The notes under the pieces are model-generated. The model was not told the origin of the DNA and made no database searches. It saw nothing but the letters and a program-made list of their open reading frames with translations. 64,000 bases of DNA, taken from NCBI GenBank assembly GCA_017163975.1, contig JAFFSR010000309.1:620001-684000 (forward strand). The letters run 5' to 3'. How positions within the stretch are numbered: the stretch's first letter is position 1; each line of letters begins with the position of its first letter. Both the position numbers and the translations under genes were made by a program. Shown here piece by piece: positions 54,170-64,000 of this stretch. This DNA comes from Anastatus disparis (lineage: Eukaryota > Arthropoda > Insecta > Hymenoptera > Eupelmidae).

Positions 54170-54430
54170 AGAAAGTTCATGTCAAATACGTACTTTTGAA
54201 TAAAGGTACATACTTCCTAAGAGTGTATATACTTTTAAAATAAAATTACATATCAAAGTATTTTGGAAAAGTACATATTTTTTAAAAGAAATACGTATCG
54301 TTTAAAAAATTTTGTGTCAAAATGTTCTCAAAAAGTACCACTAAAATGTTTCAAAAAAGTACTACTTTAGTTAAAGTATATACTTGAAGTATGTTCTCGA
54401 AGTACCAACTTCAAGTACGTACTTATTTTC
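54170..54430. repeat. Cluster of AAGTAC / GTACTT motifs
   Basis: Words such as ACGTACTTTT, AAAGTACATA, AAAAGTACCAC, AAAAAGTACTAC and GTATATACTTGAAGTA recur roughly every 20-40 bp in both orientations. Confidence 0.5.
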
Positions 54431-54843
54431 AACAGACAACAGAGCTGTGCGCATGCGCCCTAGCCACTACTCAAGACCGTGTGCAGATCCTTACAAAGAA
54501 TGTTTTGCTACAATAATATCTATACGCATGTTACTCTTTGTATATCATATTCTACTTAGCTATAAATCCATGTTTGAACAAACGTAATGTATATACTTAT
54601 TTGTAGTTTATTGTGACAGTGGATTTTTATTGACATTATTTCAACGTAATATATCTCCATAATTATATTTTAAAGGTGCAAAATTTCATAATTTTAGTTT
54701 CTAATGAAAGCATGGAGCTGTTTAGCAGAAGAGCTATTTTTTAATGTGTTTTTATTTCTTTTATAGAGAAAGTTTATTTAGCATACTATTTCATTGCAGT
54801 TATATAAAATCTTTTTATAATTACTATAAACATTCTTGATACA

Positions 54844-55741
54844 CCCTGGTAGAAAATGAAACGCTTTTTCTACCATTTTATGGCCATTTCTTTAAAGTGA
54901 AGAGCAGAAAATGGGAATGTTTTATGGCCATTATTTGAACTAATATGAAACGGTTTTTTCAACCTTCATAGTGCTAAAAAATGCTAATAAAATGTTGAGT
55001 CTGATCCACTATTATTTGAATATAGATAGTTAACAGTAGAGTCTATCAAATTGTGCTCTAATTGATTACTATTAAGAATCATTTAAGGTTTTTTCTTGAA
55101 AGTTATCATTAATCATTAATAGAATCACTTTTGTTAATATATTCGCGCGTATATTTTGAGTTGTGATCGGATTGTTAGAGGTTATTTTTAAACGATTAAT
55201 TAAATTTTCCATTTATTATTTTAAAAAACGATATTTTTATACTCGTTTCGTACTGCGTTTCATATTTTTATTTTAATAAAATTTAATATTATTATTATTT
55301 TTATAAATTCCAATAAAAATAAACATTGACGAAGGAATGTGAATAAATAATAATCTATATTTTCTCGCCACGTGGCAAAAGTGAGGTTATGATTTTACCT
55401 ATGATCTGAAAAATTAAGGACTCATTACTAAAAACTTATATAACTAGTCAAAAAAAGTTGTCCACAGTTTACCTAATTTTTAGATAGCTGTTACTGATTT
55501 TTTCTCTCCGTTTACTTAAAATGCGTATTTTTTTGGCTAAATACAAAAATTTTGAACAACATTTTTATATTAGCATTTTTTGCCTATAAGATGCTAACCA
55601 ATATACCAAAAAATTTGAGCTCTGCAGATTCAACAAAAAATTGCCATTTATTCGCCAATATTGACATGACAAAATATTACTATTGACAATGGTCATAAAT
55701 TGTTGTTTACACCATTTTTAATGTTCAAATTTCTACCAGGG
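54844..55741. mobile_element. 0.9 kb element with CCCTGGTAGAAA inverted ends
   Basis: Left end CCCTGGTAGAAAATG, right end complement CCCTGGTAGAAATTTG. No clear target duplication, no transposase. A small inverted repeat, TTTTCTACCATTTTATGG, sits just inside the left end. Confidence 0.6.
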
Positions 55742-56666
55742 CATTATTAAAATTATAGGCCTTTGCACTTGGTCGGGATTAATTAGTAACCAAGTAAGTT
55801 TTTTAAAAATAATCTGACGTAAACAATTTGAAAACAATTTTAAAGTGTGTTATTTATTACATAAATTTCGTTTTTTAATAATAAAAATCCATAGAATAAT
55901 ACTGTATTGCTAAGAGTATTTATTTAATCATTATTAAACAGTAAAGATACAAAATTAAAATTTTCTGTTTATATAGGTAGTGTTGCAAAATGTGTAAAAA
56001 AAATCTAGTTCAAACAAAGCATTAAAATATATAAAATCAAATAGTTGATGTTACATTAATTGGTTTGAATTAAAAAGTGATAAGTTTTGGTGCATTTATT
56101 AGTATACGCCAGTATTTACAGATACAAAAAAATTTTTTTCTCAAATTTCACCATAAGTTAGCCATAATATGGACTTATTCTAATGTGTAATTTGTACATA
56201 CTACTATAATAAACTTGTGTTTATAGTATAACAAGTTTAACTGTAATTGTGAACTTTCTCTACTATTCTTTATTTTTTTCATTCACTATTCTTTAGATTT
56301 AAATTAAAAATGAATTTTTTTTATTATAATCTAATTTTCCGACATGACTTCATGTTCGACATCTCAACCTTACCATAAACGTTGAAAATAGACGCGCCAA
56401 TGTGGTTCTTAAGTTTCGCTACTCAGTTGAAAAGCTTGATGTCCAGTTTCATTTTTAGTCTATGATAAAATGTTTCGTGATACGTGTTAAATTATTTTTT
56501 TTTAAACTATGTACTTAAAGCTATGATACTCTGTATCTTGCTATAAAATATTTTCCTTCAACATGGTATGCATATGAATGTAATTTATATTGTACTGTTA
56601 TTTTGCTTTAAAAAGATATTATGTCATAGTAAGACATTTTAAAATTATTCGCAAAATTTTAGAACT
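55742..56666. other. Non-coding stretch
   Basis: Nothing recognised. Confidence 0.35.
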
Positions 56667-58190
56667 TGTAAGGGTGGGTTTTATTTGGGAGATTATAACT
56701 ATATAGAATATAAGAAATAATAGTTTGCTTATAGTCCCCAAATCCTGAGATTCTCCAACCTACAAAAATAATAATAATAATAAAATAAGGGAATTAAATA
56801 TTCTAATTTTAATATAACAACCAATCATAAGATTACTTCAAGAAATAAATTAACAAACGTAAAGAGTAAAATCCACTAAATAAACTTTAAATAATTTAAT
56901 TAAAAGAATTTAAGTTAAGCCATAAACAAGTTGTTTTATAAAACAAGTTCTTTGGGTAAATCTAGGTTAGGTTAAGACAAACAGAACAAACTATTGAATT
57001 CAAGTATAATATATATTAAAAATGACAAAAGAAAAACTATTCATTTAAATTATTAAGCAATAATAATAATTTAACTCTGACTCAATAAAGTAAAAATTTA
57101 GCAACGGATGCAACACGTGCTCAATATCTTTTAGGTTATGTAAGGGTGGGGGCTCAAACAGCAGTGCGTATCTCAGATTACGCAATCTTCCTGTTGGTGG
57201 TGCTAGTGTCTAATATCCTCTTATTTTTTCTCTCTGACCTTCAATAGGCGTTTCGTGGAAATGAGGTTATCCACGTTGTGATAGTTTAATATATTTTTTC
57301 TATATATCCAAAAATTCAGATACTATGATTTTTATTTTAAGGTAATTAGGTATTTTAAATATTTAATTTTAATACTTTATTATCTTCACAATTTTAATTC
57401 ACAAACAAAAAAGGCTAAACCAAAGAAAAGTTATTCGAGAAAAACAGTTTCAAAGGATTTTGCAAATCAACTATTAATTATTAATTATTCACTAAATTAG
57501 AATTTACACCAACAAACTTTTTAATAACTCTAGAATCTTAACAATAAATCAATAATGAATTAGCAATTTTATTAAATTAAATTGGGTTCGAGTCTAGTTG
57601 GTGGCGCTAGTATCGGGTTTTCTCATATAACCTTGTTGAGTCTCACCAATTATCTCAGCTCTGAGTTATTATATGTATTTTATTCTCACAAAGGAAGTTA
57701 CATAATTTTTGATTATTGAAAAAAAATTCTTTCTTAAATTTTCCAATAGAAGAAGATGCTATAATTAACTTTAAAATGTAATCTTAGATTTAGCTTTAGA
57801 TTGGATAATAAGGAATAATAAAAGAACACAAATCACTATTAACTTTTTCACGTTTTCTTTCCACTTTAATAAAAATAAATAAGTATTAAACACTTCTCAT
57901 CGATATCCGATATGCTTTAAACTAACACAAATTTCTTTTAATTTAGAGGTTAAGTAACCACGTGGCTATTGTTATAGGCGGCCGTGGTTCTTCGCTATAC
58001 TATCCTAATTTCACTGTTCACAAAAAAAATACTATTTGTTACTTTTTCGCTACTTTTCTTTTTCTTTTAGGTTAGTAATAAATCATTATTTTTTTTTCTT
58101 CGCGAGAGAGAGAGAGGTTATTAGCTCAGCTCACTGATTTATTTTTCACAAATAAAAAAAAATTTATTTAATTAGATTGTACCTTTTTCT
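56667..58190 (+). repeat. 1.5 kb dispersed repeat, copy A (direct partner at 62528)
   Basis: Shares with 62528-63881 the same order of blocks: TGTAAGGGTGG at the start, GAGATTATAA, CCTACAAAAATAATAATAAT, GGTTAAGCCATA, GCAACACGTG, a GC-rich block with CAGCAGTGCGTAT and GATTACGCAAT then GGTGGYGCTAGTGTC, AATAGGCGTTTCGT, and an end CGAGAGAGAG ... TTTATTTAATTAGAT ... TACC. Start (TGT) and sharp ends hint at solo LTRs. No protein is encoded. Confidence 0.8.
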
Positions 58191-58193
58191 GTT

Positions 58194-58723
58194 GTGACAA
58201 CCTTGGGGATCAGGAGGTTGCACTAAGGTATAAATCAGATAAGATACGTGTTTCGAATTAATTGAAGAAAAAAGAAGTATTATATTAATAATAATACAAT
58301 TATAGTACGCGCGCTCAAAATGGACGCCAGCCGCGTATAGCGTACGCGACGCCGCTTGCACTAGCAAAGAAACTATCGGCAAGAGTAAAAGCAGATAGTT
58401 ATATAAAAAAATACACACGCAAAAAGGGCACAAGCACACAAAAAAAAGTTATAATAGCACGAGGGAAAATAGCAAGACACGAGGCTTGATTTTAAATAAA
58501 ATAAAAGAACCTATAATTTAGTGAAGCTACTTAGTCTCATTCACACTAAATACGATAATGGACACACAACCAGAAAAGTATTACGCAATATCGCAAGTCG
58601 TAACGCTCTTGACCGGACGCCGGCGACAGAAGGAATGATGCAATGGCATTCCTTCTTGTCTCTGCTCAGCTTTATCTCTCGTGCTGTACGCTGCACGCAC
58701 CGCAAGAGAGAGACAAACGATCC
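58194..58723. other. Non-coding stretch
   Basis: GC-richer than average at 58310-58390 and 58600-58720 but no coding pattern. Confidence 0.35.
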
Positions 58724-58727
58724 TTAA

Positions 58728-59112
58728 TAGCAGGCCGGATTCGCTGTCCTTGTCTAGTTGAGACTTTTGTTATTTACTCAAGTATTAATCGGTGTATCTG
58801 CAAATTGAAGGTTAAGCGCAATAGATATTATTATTACAAATATTTATGCACAAGAAGAAAAAAATCCATCGCTTTGTTTTTGAGAAAAGTAAGTAACGTG
58901 AAAATATTATAAACATAAACTTTTACTTTGGCGTTACTTACTTTTATCAAAAACAAAACGGTAGAATTTTTTTTTCTTGTGCATAGATGTTCATAATAAT
59001 AATATCTATTGCGCTCAACCTTTAATTTGAAGATACACCGATTAATACTTGAGTAAATAACAAACAACTCAATTGTTACTCGGTCCGTATCAGGTTCTAC
59101 TCTGGCCTGCCG
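58728..59112 (+). mobile_element. 385-bp palindromic TTAA MITE (family copy 2)
   Basis: TTAA at 58724-58727 and 59113-59116; starts TAGCAGGCCGGATTCGCT, ends CTCTGGCCTGCCG. Same length and nearly the same sequence as 20779-21163. Confidence 0.92.
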
Positions 59113-59300
59113 TTAACGGATCCAAGCTCAGCTACTCGAGTCAAGCTGCTTGCTATCTATATGAGTGCACAGTATACGTGCTATAGAGATTCGCACGTGT
59201 GTGCCAACTCACGTTCTCAAAATTGGGCATAGGTTGCTTCTTCTTCACTATTGCTCTCTTTGTTACTCTTGTTATATCCTATCTACTCTCTCTTTCTTAA

Positions 59301-59729
59301 GAGGCGGTCGGAACCAAATCGGTGATTTGCGGTATATATCAAGTCAGCATTTTTCGCTTTACGATAATATTTTGTATATTTTTATGGCTTAAACCATTTC
59401 AAATTATTCTTTATATACATGACTAGAGGAAATGACTATATTTTTACCATACGAATAAGTAAATAAATTATTATAAGCATTTATTACAAATATCAAACTG
59501 ACTTGACATATACTGCATGCAAAAAACTGTCGTGTCGATTGTTAGGTGGCATTATTCGCTTTATAACAATATTTTTTATATTTTTGTGGCTTTAATTATT
59601 TTAAATTATTCTTTATATACATGACTAGAGGAAATGACTATATTTTTACCATATTAATAAATAAATAAATTATTATAAGCATTTATTACAAGCACCGAAC
59701 TAAGTCACCGATTTGGTTCCGACCGCCTC
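59301..59729. mobile_element. 429-bp TTAA element with perfect TIRs and internal duplication
   Basis: TTAA at 59297-59300 and 59730-59733. Ends GAGGCGGTCGGAACCAAATC and complement are identical over about 25 bases to CGGTGA. Inside, a block of about 200 bp (GCTTTACGATAATATTTT ... CATTTATTACAA) is duplicated in tandem. No coding capacity. Confidence 0.92.
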
Positions 59730-59733
59730 TTAA

Positions 59734-60440
59734 CTAGTAACTCCCGAATCAAATTAGTTTCATTTCGTTACATAGTTTAATTATTCTGGTGTAGTTCGCT
59801 ACTCGCTGGTCAATTTAACTTTTCATTTCCTCTACTAGTGTAGTATTTTTACATTTTACTTGTTATGCCCTCTGCGCGCGTGATTCAATTGAATAAAAAT
59901 GAGGTATTGAATATAAATTTATTAAGATTTCTATTTCTAACAAGCATCAAATTTTTACTTATTCATTATTTTGTTTAAATAATTTTTATCTTATTAATAT
60001 TTAATCGATTCACGATATTACAAAATTTTATAATTAAGAAGGAAAATATTATTTAAGTACATCAGCGGCACTTAAAAAAATTAAAAGAAAACAGATTTAA
60101 AGAGAAATTTATTATTTGACTTTGCGTTCGAATCTTATTAATACGTGAGCGCCCTCTAAAGATATATACGCCTACGCTATGCTACGCATTATTAATTTCC
60201 CCCTTTTTATAATATAATACAGTTTTTTATCTATCTACTCTCTTTTTACCATATGCGTTCATCCTACGTTTCCAACTTCGCTTCGCTTATTACATCATTT
60301 TATTTCTATCTATCTCTCTCTTCCTTTCTTTTAACTATACTACGCGAGCACTACATTAATATATTCCCGCGAACACGTGTTCATTATTTCAACGCCGTTG
60401 AAACCGCTCTGCTACTTCCTAGATGTGGTATGACCGTCTT
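59734..60440. other. Non-coding stretch
   Basis: Nothing recognised. Confidence 0.35.
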
Positions 60441-60443
60441 CTG

Positions 60444-60580
60444 CTAGCAGGTATCAGTCGCTCTACTTGCTGATTGTGTGTCCATAGTTGTTTCTTCGTC
60501 AGTGCCGTCAGCCGGTAGTCCAACATACATGGCTACTTGGCAATAGACCATGTGATTAGCTGTGTACATCAAGGGCTCAG
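60444..60580 (-). CDS. Candidate terminal exon, about 44 codons
   Basis: On the minus strand, a T-rich tract ending GTGCTGAG (possible acceptor) leads into EPLMYTANHMVYCQVAMYVG, LPADGTDEETTMDTQSAS and a TAG at 60446-60444. Composition is richer in GC than the flanks and the frame is free of repeats. No family recognised. Could be the last exon of a host gene or a pseudo-exon. Confidence 0.4.
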
Positions 60581-60969
60581 CACCGAAAACAAAAACACAA
60601 CAGAATTATTTCTCTGTTGGTTTCTTACGGTGGCCTTGGCTGCTGTCACGAGTGTGGTGATTATGTTTTTAGGAATTCACATGTTTGGGGAATTATGTAT
60701 GACTTTTATTTAACAGGTTTTTAACGAGGAATTATTTTAAATTAATAAAAACAAAAAAAATTATTGTGGCGTGAAAATACCACGTCACAAACTTTAAATG
60801 CCATAATTTTAAAACGAATATTCCAACATGTATATTATTAAATATTTTATTTGTTGCTAGACCAAAAATGAAACTTGCCACCAACTTTTTTAAAGTGAAA
60901 TTACAATTCAACTTACATTAGATGGATTTGTATTGATATTATATTAGACAGAATATTCTAAACTTATTT
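60581..60969. other. Non-coding stretch
   Basis: Nothing recognised apart from a hairpin-like GTGGCGTG/CACGTCAC at about 60768-60788. Confidence 0.3.
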
Positions 60970-61435
60970 ACAAAGTCTATGAATAATTTTAAAATATCTC
61001 ATCCGATTCTTAAAATCCTTTTGATTAGTCAAAAATTTGATATTTTTAAGTTGTTGGTTGTCGTAAGCTTTCTTAGTTAATTTTCAACAAATGGACTTCA
61101 AAATTTGCAGAGATCTACTTACACAACTTTTTTTATTCCTATCAAAAAATAACAGTGATAAAATTTTGATAAGATAAATTTTAGTGAATGTCGAACTAAA
61201 TTAAATACATGAAATTCACAAAAATCTCTATTTTTTCGAATATTTTCAAATTTTTAAACCAAACTTTCAAATTCTTTTTCTTTTTTTTAAAATTTTTGAT
61301 TTTGTGAATATTTATAAATTAAAGATCTCTGGAAATTTTGAAGTCAATTCGTTGAAAATTGGCTGAGAAAGCTTACTGTGACCATCGAAATCATTTGATG
61401 AGATTACTTAAAATTATTCATGGGCCAAAGTCTTG
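60970..61435. repeat. Palindromic element, about 130-bp arms
   Basis: AAGTCTATGAATAATTTTAA and AAGCTTTCTTAGTTAATTTTCAAC(A), TGCAGAGATCT on the left (first 18-20 bases of each) pair with complements on the right (61300-61435); the loop is AT-rich. No TSD resolved. Confidence 0.65.
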
Positions 61436-61951
61436 TCTTTTATATATCTAAGGTAAAAAAACTTTTCTTAAATAATATTATCAAAAAAAATTATTATAAC
61501 TAAAATTTTAATTATCTTTTCAAAATTATAAATTTGTATTTCTTGTCAAGTCCATGAGCTGGCCATATTCCGTAGAAATAAGACTGGGTTTGTGGCCATA
61601 ATATGGGCCATATTATGGTTGCAAACCATAAAATACAACTTAATGAAACCATAAATCCAGGCTTTTTTTTATCAGAGTTTAGTAACCTTTATCTTCAGTT
61701 TAAGTATTTTGAATCTCAAGGTTCAACTTCTGTTTATTAATTATTATAAAATTTTAATACATGAAAACTTTTTAAGAATTTATATTAAATTTTATAATAA
61801 TTCAGTTCATGTATCTTAATCATAACATTAGATTTAATAAATGTAACTGAAGTATTAATCAAGTTTAATAATGATTTCATTATCATAGAATATTTTCAAT
61901 TATAGTATTGAATTTTAATAAGCGTATCGTTAAACTTTGGTAACCGTTATC
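61436..61951. other. Non-coding stretch
   Basis: GGCCATAATATGGGCCATAT lies at about 61588; otherwise nothing recognised. Confidence 0.3.
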
Positions 61952-62115
61952 TTAAGAGCATGACGAAGCTGTCCGCCTTCTAATAATATTTCCAATCTTA
62001 ACTTATGAATAAACGATGCGTTTAATTGAGTTTTTATGCTACAAAGAAAAAATTTGTAAGATTAAACTCTAGTGCGGACAACTCAAGAAAACCACCAAAA
62101 TATTATACATACAAA
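61952..62115 (+). repeat. Dispersed repeat, copy 2 (partner at 15351)
   Basis: Begins TTAAGAGCATGACGAAGC and matches 15351-15515 to about ATTATACATACAAA. Confidence 0.75.
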
Positions 62116-62527
62116 CATCGTGCTTATAGTTTAAATGTTTACAGATCTTGTAGAATTTTTTATAAGGATTTGATGATGCTATATAACCTAAAAGGATGGA
62201 AAAATAATTAAAACCCTTCCTATTTTCACGGGAAATGCGGTATAGGGTCAATTCTTGCAAAAAACTTGTATTTTGTTTAAAAGTACTTTAAAAAAACTGA
62301 ATAACGACTATAACTTCTAGCCTTAGACTTAAGTTGGGTCTATGAATTCGATCCATAAAAAAACATTATGTTAAACGCTATTTCATCACTAAAGAAAAGT
62401 AACATGTAAAATATTTTGTAAATAAAATAACGAATATTACTATTAAAACAGTACTACGAATTAGTATAAAAAATAAAATTCTATATTTATTAATTTTATA
62501 TATTAGGTAAGGATTTATTGCTAACGA
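62116..62527. other. Non-coding stretch
   Basis: Nothing recognised. Confidence 0.35.
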
Positions 62528-63881
62528 TGTAAGGGTGGTTTTTATTTGGGAGATTATAAATATATTTAATTAAATACGTAATAATAGTTGGCTTATAATT
62601 CCCAATTCTGAGATTTACCAGCCTACAAAAATAATAATAATAATATTACAAGGGAATTAAATACTCTACCTTTAATATTCTAACCAATTATAAGATCACT
62701 TCAATAAATAAATTAATAAATGTCTAATTATAGGGAGTAAAATTCATTAAATAAACTTTAAGTAATTTAATCAAAAGAACTTAGGTTAAGCCATAGACCA
62801 ATTCTTTAGATAAATCTAGGTTAAGTTAAAATAATAAGAAAATTTTGAATTCAGTTAAAATATACTAAATTACAGAAAAGAAAATTATTAGTTTAAACTA
62901 GTGAGCAATAATAATAATTCGAATCTATTTATTATTATAGAAATTGAACAACGAACGCAACACGTGTTCAATAAATATTTTAGGTTATGTGAGGGTGGGG
63001 CTCGAACAGCAGTGCGTATCCCAGATTACGCAATTCTCCAATTGGTGGCGCTAGTGTCGAGTTTCTCCTGAGTCTTTCTCTCTCTGACCTTTAATAGGCG
63101 TTTCGTAGAAGCGATGTTCTATAATTTTTTGTAGCAATTTAATATATATTTTCCTATATATATATCCAGAAACTAAATTATTGTGACTTTTGAGTTGAAT
63201 ATAATTTAAATTATTTAATTTTAATACTCTACTATCTTCACAATTTTAAGAAAATTACTTTTAAATCAAAAAAAAATTATCTAAGGAAAATAGTTTCCAA
63301 AGAATTTATCAAATAAACTATCTCTTATTAACTTCTCATAAGGTTAGGATGTACACCAACTAAAAGAAATTTTTAATCACTTTAGAATTTTAACAATAGC
63401 TTAATAATATATTAAGAATTTATTATAATCAATAAAACACAAAAGTTGGGTAAAAGAGAACAAAAAAAAACAAATTTCTAGAATCAGTACTAACTGTTAT
63501 TGTAAATTATAAACAATTGCAATTTCACTTTAAGTATCGAATAAGAACAAATAAATGTTAATAGTAAAGTCACTAAATTTACTTTTACACTGCTCTCGAT
63601 TAGGATAAGAAAAAAAAAATTTTACTAATTACTTTCCACTACCTCACTTTAATCACAAAAAAATTATTATGTATTTAGTCTTCACAATCTTTCACCATCA
63701 TAATGTATTTGATATGTAGAATAAATTAAAATTATACAAATTAAATATCCATGTAACTATTTTTATAGCCTGCCGTAGACTTCCGCTAATCTTATTCGCG
63801 AGAGAGAGATTATGAGCTAGGTTCACTGGTTAATTTCTCACAAGTAAAAAAAAAATTTATTTAATTAGATAGTACCTTTTC
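62528..63881 (+). repeat. 1.35 kb dispersed repeat, copy B (partner at 56667)
   Basis: Same block order as copy A with about 170 bp less interior. The divergence is greater in AT-rich parts and lower in the CAGCAGTGCGTAT/GATTACGCAAT block near 63010-63045. Confidence 0.8.
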
Positions 63882-64000
63882 CTGGGTAGACTGAGTCGTA
63901 GCCATCATATCAATTCAACAAAGAAAGAACTCGTCAATCATCTAGGCGATGTATAATCCCAACGAAGACGCTACGTGGGTTTCAAAATGGCCAACAATCT

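Noticed and set aside
61952..62211. 61- to 63-codon frames on both strands
   Set aside because: They lie on the dispersed repeat that also occurs at 15351, where the frame is not kept.
56667..63881. LTR pair enclosing a complete retrotransposon
   Set aside because: No gag, pol or primer-binding site was found between the copies, and the copy ends diverge.
1..64000. Telomeric TTAGG arrays, rDNA units or histone clusters
   Set aside because: Looked for; no runs or conserved segments were seen.

Overview
This 64 kb window looks like AT-rich, repeat-dominated intergenic or intronic DNA from an arthropod nuclear genome, most likely an insect. The reasons are Polinton/Maverick, Penelope-like, Ty3/gypsy and non-LTR remnants, tRNA- and 5S-derived SINEs, many TA- and TTAA-targeting inverted-repeat elements, and no intact long gene. 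Hymenoptera is plausible, but the sequence does not settle the order. Almost every recognisable protein segment is broken by stops, frameshifts, deletions or nested insertions. Only a few short stretches could be exons of a host gene (about 23.58-24.75, 49.61-49.76 and 60.44-60.58 kb).

0-13 kb: AT-rich DNA, a THAP zinc-finger fragment, a pseudogene of the RNA polymerase III largest subunit split by a 5S-rRNA-derived SINE with a 9-bp target duplication, the 3' end of a non-LTR retrotransposon, a small MITE, a long GT/AC minisatellite open on both strands, and several families of tandem repeats. 13-24 kb: a Penelope-like element with a GIY-YIG domain and a damaged hammerhead-ribozyme-like motif, then a decayed Polinton on the minus strand (structural protein, integrase, a second conserved protein, protein-primed type DNA polymerase B), broken by a 1.2 kb palindrome with tRNA-like halves and by a 385-bp TTAA MITE. 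23.5-32 kb: a possible acidic exon interrupted by an inverted-repeat element with TAA duplications, a complete tRNA-derived SINE with 12-bp duplications, a transposon-derived fragment, microsatellites and a 944-bp TA-flanked palindromic element.

32.7-37.5 kb is a single 4.8 kb foldback element: about 0.77 kb terminal inverted repeats around a satellite of about 69 bp. 37.5-47 kb is a Ty3/gypsy element on the minus strand (gag, RT, RNase H, integrase remains) followed downstream by an N-terminal fragment of a glycoprotein resembling those of chuvirus-like negative-strand viruses. A 2.7 kb TTAA-flanked DNA transposon sits in the last codons of pol. 47-64 kb: more inverted-repeat elements (five with clear TTAA or TA duplications), a triple-hairpin locus with complementary loops, and two direct copies of a roughly 1.4-1.5 kb repeat.

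Nested insertions give relative ages. The POLR3A-like copy is older than its SINE; the gypsy copy is older than the TTAA transposon; the foldback element is older than its internal MITE; the Polinton is older than its MITE and tandem duplication. All assignments come from reading motifs by eye. No database search was possible.
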